Positions 15,545 through 20,193 of a stretch of DNA of 20,193 nucleotides are shown here, piece by piece; position 1 is the stretch's first letter, and each line of letters begins with the position of its first letter. Origin of the DNA: a virus. Under the pieces are notes generated by a model. The model made no database searches, was not told where the DNA came from, and saw only the letters and a program-made list of their open reading frames with translations. The stretch spans positions 1-20,193 of IMG/VR virus record IMGVR_UViG_3300032294_001568, one strand, 5' to 3'. The translations under genes and the position numbers were made by a program.

Positions 15545-18492
15545 TGGCTAAGAAAAAATTTTTATATCCACCAGCACCACCAGTAGGTTCAGACACACCG
15601 TTTGGTAATATTGTAGGGTTACAACTTACAACAGGTGGAGGTTTAACGCAGGGAAATTTTGAGTTTACACCATCAATATATGAAAAGGTAAATAGAAAAT
15701 TCGATCAAGGTATATTTTCAAAAAAATATAATTTAGAAAATTTAGACATTACTGACATATTACAAACAAAAAAACTAATACAAGAAAATTTTCAAGTTTA
15801 CCCAAATTTTGATATATCACAAGTAACAAGTTTTACAGTATATGGATCATTACAAAAAAGAATTTCAGCATCAATTACAAAAATAATTAATTATTTTCCA
15901 GCGGCGCTTGAAGTAAATTTTAAAACATTATCGTTAACAACAGGTTTAACAGCAACAAATATAGTTTATGACCCGATAGAGGATTTAACAACATTAGAAA
16001 TTAATGCTCCTTTTGCTAGAAATCCATTTGATATTGATTATAGTGTTAATGCTTCTAGAAATATTGAAGTTAGACCAATGAAAGTGTCACCATATAGAAA
16101 TATGACCAACAATTTCAATGATTTTTCACTTTATGTAAATAATTTAGAAAATGAATACCCATTGGTCGATTTTGAACCAACAGAAAAGGTTGGTGAAGGG
16201 TATATCTATATGACCGTTATTGGTGATCCGTTTTCAGGTCTTACATCAACAACAGATACCTTAATTATAAAACCAAACTATTTTAAAACTCAAGAAATAT
16301 TAAAAAATAATTTTGATGAAGTTGAAAAGTTTTTATTAAACACAAATACAAGTCCTAAATATACCGCAAATTTTAGTTATCCAGAATATTCTGATAGTGG
16401 TGATTATGTTACTAAAGAAAAAAAATTAACATGGTTATTGGATGGTTTATGGAATTTAGATATTAGAACATCAACATTTGATAATTATTTGGACCAATTA
16501 AATTTAATAAGCCAAAATTTAGATGAATTTAGCACAAATTTAATATCAAGATTTTTGGTAACAGGTTCGTTGAAAGAATTTGATACTCAAGATCAAAAAA
16601 TGGAAAAAATATTACAACTTTATGGTCGAAGTTTTGATGAGGTTAAAAAATTTATTGATTCATTAGCCTTTATGAATTCTGTTAATTACATACCTAAAGA
16701 TGATATACCATCTCAGTTGTTATATAATTTAGCACAAACATTAGGTATTGAAACCAATATTTCACCAATCAATAATGAAGACCTTTTAAATTCATTATTT
16801 CAAACATCAAAACAAAGAATTTATTCAGGTCAAACAGAATCTTTAACACCATTAGAATTAAACTATCAATATTATAGAAATGTTATATTAAATTCGGCTT
16901 ATATGTTCAAAACAAAAGGAACAAGACAATCTTTAGAATATATTATGCGTTTTATAGGTGCACCTGAAGCAATAACAGAATTTAACGAAATAATATATTT
17001 AGCAGATGCTAAAATTAATGTTGATGAATTTAAAGAATCTTTTGCTAACATATCTGGAGGAACCGTCTATGTTGAAAGGCCGGCATTGGACCCAACAAAC
17101 ACATTTTCAATTTTAGGTGTAACATATACTGGTTACACAACAGATGGAACTGTAGAACAAGTCACTCTTGGTGAGTCGGACTATGGTATTTCTGAAGATG
17201 GATTTCCTAAATCACCATCAAGTACTGACGATTACTTTTTTCAAAAGGGGTCTGGTTGGTTTGAAAAAAACCCAAAACATCGATCACCACAAGTTGTAGA
17301 TGAGGAAAATTCACAACTTAATCAAAACAACCCAAATGTTGTTACAAAATTACAACCATATAGTTATGGGCAAGAATATTTAGATAGATATAGAAAATTT
17401 CCTTTCATGAATCAAGGTTATACAATAAGAAAAGTTATTGATAATCAAAAATCTTGGCCGGTAGATTCTGTTGGAAGTAGAAAAAATAATTCTAATTTTG
17501 GTGGTGTAGATTATAAAACATCAAGTGATAAATTGGTTTTAAATTCTAAAAATATAGAACTTAATGTAAACGTAGGACAAGGTTTAATTTATGATATTTG
17601 GGATATGTCAGTTAAGTACGATTACCCAATACCAAATTCAGGTCTTACATCGCCTTATCCATATCCAGGAGATATTGATTGGACATTTGTTAATCCTAAG
17701 CCAAAAGAAAAAACATTTTTTGAATTTGCTCAAACATTTTTTAATAATTTAATAAACGTAAGAAATAGACAAACAATAAATGATGGTAAATCGGGAGGTT
17801 ACCCAACACTACAATCAATTTATTGGAAATATTTACAATCAGAACAAACAGTTGGGATACCATCAAATAAATTTACATATCAAAAAATGATTGACTATAC
17901 GTTAGGTTTAGGTGATCATTGGCAAAGGTTATTAGAACAGGTGGTGCCGGCTACCACACTTTGGCTTACAGGGGCTAAAATGGAAAACTCTATTTTACAT
18001 AGACAAAAATTTGTATGGAGAAGACAAAGAGGTTGTCAGTTTATACCTGTCGCTTGTATACCTTGTGAATATAATGGTCAGTTATTTGCTTATGACTGTA
18101 TTGACCAAACACTAAGTTGTAAATTAAGTAATAAGTCATACCAAAAAGTTTTAGCCGATGTAGTGAAGAATTTTTTAAAAAATAATGGTTATACTATCAA
18201 CCAATGTGATTTAAATAGTATTGTAAGTAATTGGTATATTGATTGTAGATTAGATAATGACATATTAGTACAAGAACAATTTTTTACAGGTTACGGATCA
18301 AACGACTTACCAACAACAACACAAGTTTTGAATGCGATAAACGAAAAACTGGAAAAATTATATCAATTTGGACTTAATTATTATTTTGCGGGAAATACTT
18401 TAATAATAAGTAACTCCACTTGTTATGATGACTTTACAAATAAAACATTATACCTGAATATTGGTATAGATATACAAATTAACTGTGGATAA
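15544..18492 (+). CDS. Large putative baseplate/tail protein with a gpI/gp7-like stretch, 982 aa
   Basis: The start overlaps the previous stop by one base. The N-terminus is Pro-rich (KKKFLYPPAPPVG). Residues about 456-475 read KTKGTRQSLEYIMRFIG, resembling the Lys-Gly-Thr helix of P2 gpI-type tail proteins, the family to which T4 gp7 wedge proteins are distantly related. Near the C-terminal third, EQVVPATTLWLTGAK and HRQKFVWRRQRGC form a second dense, well-ordered segment. After it comes a cysteine-rich tail (an Ala-Cys-Ile-Pro-Cys-Glu, a Tyr-Asp-Cys-Ile-Asp, a Leu-Ser-Cys-Lys and more), ending in Asn-Cys-Gly. This could be the wedge partner of the gp6-like protein, or the adapter that holds the fibre encoded next. 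There is no membrane segment or signal peptide. That it is a real gene is near certain; the gpI/gp7 link is moderate to weak. Confidence 0.87.
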   Translation: MAKKKFLYPPAPPVGSDTPFGNIVGLQLTTGGGLTQGNFEFTPSIYEKVNRKFDQGIFSKKYNLENLDITDILQTKKLIQENFQVYPNFDISQVTSFTVYGSLQKRISASITKIINYFPAALEVNFKTLSLTTGLTATNIVYDPIEDLTTLEINAPFARNPFDIDYSVNASRNIEVRPMKVSPYRNMTNNFNDFSLYVNNLENEYPLVDFEPTEKVGEGYIYMTVIGDPFSGLTSTTDTLIIKPNYFKTQEILKNNFDEVEKFLLNTNTSPKYTANFSYPEYSDSGDYVTKEKKLTWLLDGLWNLDIRTSTFDNYLDQLNLISQNLDEFSTNLISRFLVTGSLKEFDTQDQKMEKILQLYGRSFDEVKKFIDSLAFMNSVNYIPKDDIPSQLLYNLAQTLGIETNISPINNEDLLNSLFQTSKQRIYSGQTESLTPLELNYQYYRNVILNSAYMFKTKGTRQSLEYIMRFIGAPEAITEFNEIIYLADAKINVDEFKESFANISGGTVYVERPALDPTNTFSILGVTYTGYTTDGTVEQVTLGESDYGISEDGFPKSPSSTDDYFFQKGSGWFEKNPKHRSPQVVDEENSQLNQNNPNVVTKLQPYSYGQEYLDRYRKFPFMNQGYTIRKVIDNQKSWPVDSVGSRKNNSNFGGVDYKTSSDKLVLNSKNIELNVNVGQGLIYDIWDMSVKYDYPIPNSGLTSPYPYPGDIDWTFVNPKPKEKTFFEFAQTFFNNLINVRNRQTINDGKSGGYPTLQSIYWKYLQSEQTVGIPSNKFTYQKMIDYTLGLGDHWQRLLEQVVPATTLWLTGAKMENSILHRQKFVWRRQRGCQFIPVACIPCEYNGQLFAYDCIDQTLSCKLSNKSYQKVLADVVKNFLKNNGYTINQCDLNSIVSNWYIDCRLDNDILVQEQFFTGYGSNDLPTTTQVLNAINEKLEKLYQFGLNYYFAGNTLIISNSTCYDDFTNKTLYLNIGIDIQINCG

Positions 18493-20193
18493 TGGCTTGT
18501 ATTAGTGGATTTACATTAGGGGGATATTACAACTATATTGATTGTTGTGGATTTAATCAAACAGGGTTATCACCTGGTTTAGAAAGCGTATGTATTGACC
18601 AAACATATTCTGGAACTACGGTAGGTATTTTATTTGATTCTGGATCAACTTGTACTCAAGATTGTAATCAAGGGCCGTTTAACTATAATTTTCAAGTAAC
18701 GGGAATTTGTTCGGCGGTAACCGGAACTGTTGTAATTAATGGTGTTGGTGGTATATTACCATATACTATAACACCCATTAGTCCATTAGGTAGCGGATTA
18801 TCAGCACAAACAGGAAATGGTCCATTTACTTATACTGGGTTAACTGGTGGAACTTATGTGTTTAGAATAAATGATACCACAGGACCAACTAACAACGAAT
18901 TATATTTTAATGTTGATATATCTGATTGTTTTGTTGCAAATATTTACGATTTGTCTGGTACAACTTGCGGATTTGATAACGGCGAATTTAAAGTTAGTGC
19001 AACATCAACTAGTAGCCCATACACTATTTTACTATACAAAGATTCAGTCTTTAATCAATTACAAACTACTAACATATTACCGTATACATTTACAAACCTA
19101 TCAAGCGGTGTGTATTATGCTGAAATTTACGATTACGGATATTCAACCGCAAAAACTGAAAACGTTGTTATTAGTGCTAGTACAGGACCTGATTTTGGAT
19201 TTTGGAAAGTAGATACATCAACATGTGTCATAACAGGAGGAAAACTTTCAGTAACAGGAGTTACAGGTAACGGTCCATTTAGTTATTTATGGAGTAATGG
19301 TGAAACAACACAAACAATAACTGGTTTAACTTTAGGCACATATAGTTGTGTAGTGACAGATAGTTTAGGATGTGCAACAACTAAAAGTGAATTTGTAAAT
19401 AGTGCATTACCTTTTGGTGTTGGTTTAGTTACATCGGTTAATCCTTCTTGTTTTGCTTCTGACGGATCATATACCTATACATTTACAGGAGGAACTAGAC
19501 CTATATATTACTCTGCTGCAACTGGACAAGTTGGTTATACTTTTGGTGATACCGTAACATTAAATAATTTACCAAGTGGTTCTTATGATGTTTACGTTAG
19601 AGATGCTAATTTTTGTCCTCTACAATTAAATGCATTTGTATCACCACAAAATGGGTTTAATGTTGTTAATACTATTGTAACCAACTCAAATTGTAATTCT
19701 AACAATGGAAGTATATATGTTCAACTACAAGGTTTAGGAGGGTTTTATAGTTATAATTTATCTGGTCAAAATACAAATTATGTATTTACAACTACAACAC
19801 AAGATCAATTCTATACCTTTAATAATCTAAGTAATGATAATTATTTACTAATAATATCAGGTTCAGGAACTAATTGTTTTTATGCTGATAATATAACAAT
19901 TAATTCATCACAAAAATTTGATTTAACGGCAACGACAAGTGGGTCAAGCTGTGGGTTAACTAATGGTTCTGTTTCAATTAATGTTGGTAGTGGATATACT
20001 GGTGTTTTAGATTATATTTTAAGCGATGGGCAAAGTGTTATTGATTATCCTTATAGTTCTTATACTTTTAATAATTTATCATCTGGATCTTACACTATAA
20101 ATGTTGTTGATCAAGACGGGTGCTCAGTTTCAGAATCATTTAATATTGTAACAACAAATGGAATCCTTAGTTCAGTAATAACCACTAACTGTA
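18492..20193 (+). CDS. Putative tail fibre/adhesin with SprB-like repeats (partial, continues past the right edge)
   Basis: The ATG at 18492 overlaps the previous stop (TAATG). I read the frame codon by codon to the right edge and found no stop: 567 codons plus one base. After a Cys-rich N-terminus (MACISGFTLGGYYNYIDCCG), the protein is a chain of repeats that open with Cys and a Gly-rich strand and, in most units, close with a Gly-x-Tyr strand and a terminal Cys. Opening cysteines are residues 73, 159, 245, 320, 401, 487 and 567. Unit 3 shows the pattern best: YLWSNGETTQTITGLTLGTY, then a Val-Val-Thr-Asp stretch ending in Gly-Cys. This matches the SprB-repeat pattern of gliding Bacteroidetes surface adhesins. 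No signal peptide is visible, unlike secreted adhesins, which fits a virion part. Its place after the baseplate genes suggests a receptor-binding fibre. Total length and C-terminus are unknown. Confidence 0.88.
   Translation, partial: MACISGFTLGGYYNYIDCCGFNQTGLSPGLESVCIDQTYSGTTVGILFDSGSTCTQDCNQGPFNYNFQVTGICSAVTGTVVINGVGGILPYTITPISPLGSGLSAQTGNGPFTYTGLTGGTYVFRINDTTGPTNNELYFNVDISDCFVANIYDLSGTTCGFDNGEFKVSATSTSSPYTILLYKDSVFNQLQTTNILPYTFTNLSSGVYYAEIYDYGYSTAKTENVVISASTGPDFGFWKVDTSTCVITGGKLSVTGVTGNGPFSYLWSNGETTQTITGLTLGTYSCVVTDSLGCATTKSEFVNSALPFGVGLVTSVNPSCFASDGSYTYTFTGGTRPIYYSAATGQVGYTFGDTVTLNNLPSGSYDVYVRDANFCPLQLNAFVSPQNGFNVVNTIVTNSNCNSNNGSIYVQLQGLGGFYSYNLSGQNTNYVFTTTTQDQFYTFNNLSNDNYLLIISGSGTNCFYADNITINSSQKFDLTATTSGSSCGLTNGSVSINVGSGYTGVLDYILSDGQSVIDYPYSSYTFNNLSSGSYTINVVDQDGCSVSESFNIVTTNGILSSVITTNC
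18708..20189 (+). repeat. Six complete SprB-like protein repeat units (about 75-86 codons each)
   Basis: Unit starts, marked by the opening Cys codon, are at 18708, 18966, 19224, 19449, 19692 and 19950, and a seventh opens at 20190. Spacings are 86, 86, 75, 81, 86 and 80 residues. Closing cysteines are seen at residues 146, 294, 375, 462 and 544, but unit 2 lacks one and has Tyr-Gly-Tyr-Ser there. The units are diverged in DNA sequence, so this is a protein-level repeat rather than a recent tandem duplication. Confidence 0.8.

Noticed and set aside
3652-18492. Contractile injection system or type VI secretion cluster instead of a phage
   Set aside because: gp25- and baseplate J-like families occur there too, but adjacency to nrdBA and a likely replication gene, T4-type gp6 features and the absence of an AAA+ ATPase in the window favour a phage. 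Sheath, tube and capsid genes are not in view, so this is not absolute.
18871-19212. A 113-codon + strand frame starting with ATG
   Set aside because: It lies in a different frame inside the long repeat-protein frame that begins at 18492, and its composition looks like frame-shifted reading of that gene.
1-20193. tRNA genes, CRISPR arrays and insertion sequences
   Set aside because: No cloverleaf-like GC-rich segment, regular short DNA repeat array, transposase or terminal inverted repeat was seen; the gaps between genes are all under 80 bases.

Overview
The window is very AT-rich and densely coding, with every supported gene on the + strand. It reads as part of the genome of a large contractile-tailed (T4-like) bacteriophage. 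The support is a phage-style class Ia ribonucleotide reductase pair, a T4 gp25-type baseplate wedge protein, a T4 gp6-type baseplate wedge protein, and a long run of large co-directional proteins placed where T4-like phages keep baseplate and tail-fibre genes. The likely host is a member of the Bacteroidetes. That is an inference from three things: starts with no Shine-Dalgarno sequence, strong AT bias with TAA as the only stop codon, and a final gene built from repeats that look like the SprB repeats of gliding Bacteroidetes adhesins.

Layout. (1) Positions 1-3583 are a replication and nucleotide-supply segment: the C-terminal tail of a protein that may be a replicative helicase, then nrdB and nrdA, closely spaced. 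(2) A clear intrinsic terminator at 3589-3614 closes that segment. (3) Positions 3652-18492 are a baseplate/tail module: gp25-like, gp6-like, a 1644-residue protein with an internal hydrophobic segment, three unrecognised proteins (575, 278 and 362 aa, the last with a PKD-like stretch), an unrecognised 302-aa protein, and a 982-aa protein with a stretch resembling gpI/gp7-type wedge proteins. (4) From 18492 an open frame runs off the right edge. It encodes at least 567 residues with six complete units of about 75-86 residues, and is probably a receptor-binding fibre or adhesin.

How it fits together. The reductase would make deoxynucleotides for phage DNA synthesis. Past the terminator, the genes are arranged for coupled translation of virion parts, with three one-base TAATG overlaps, two eight-base overlaps and one one-base gap. 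The only intergenic gaps of any size in this module (upstream of the gp25-like, 1644-aa and 302-aa genes) each hold a similar ACTAT(AT)TTAT element just before the start codon, which is a candidate late promoter.

The most novel points are the SprB-like repeat protein with no visible signal peptide, the multi-helix hydrophobic block inside a presumed baseplate protein, the shared upstream element, and a block of large virion proteins that I cannot assign. No tRNA, CRISPR array, insertion sequence or gene-free stretch over 300 bases was seen.
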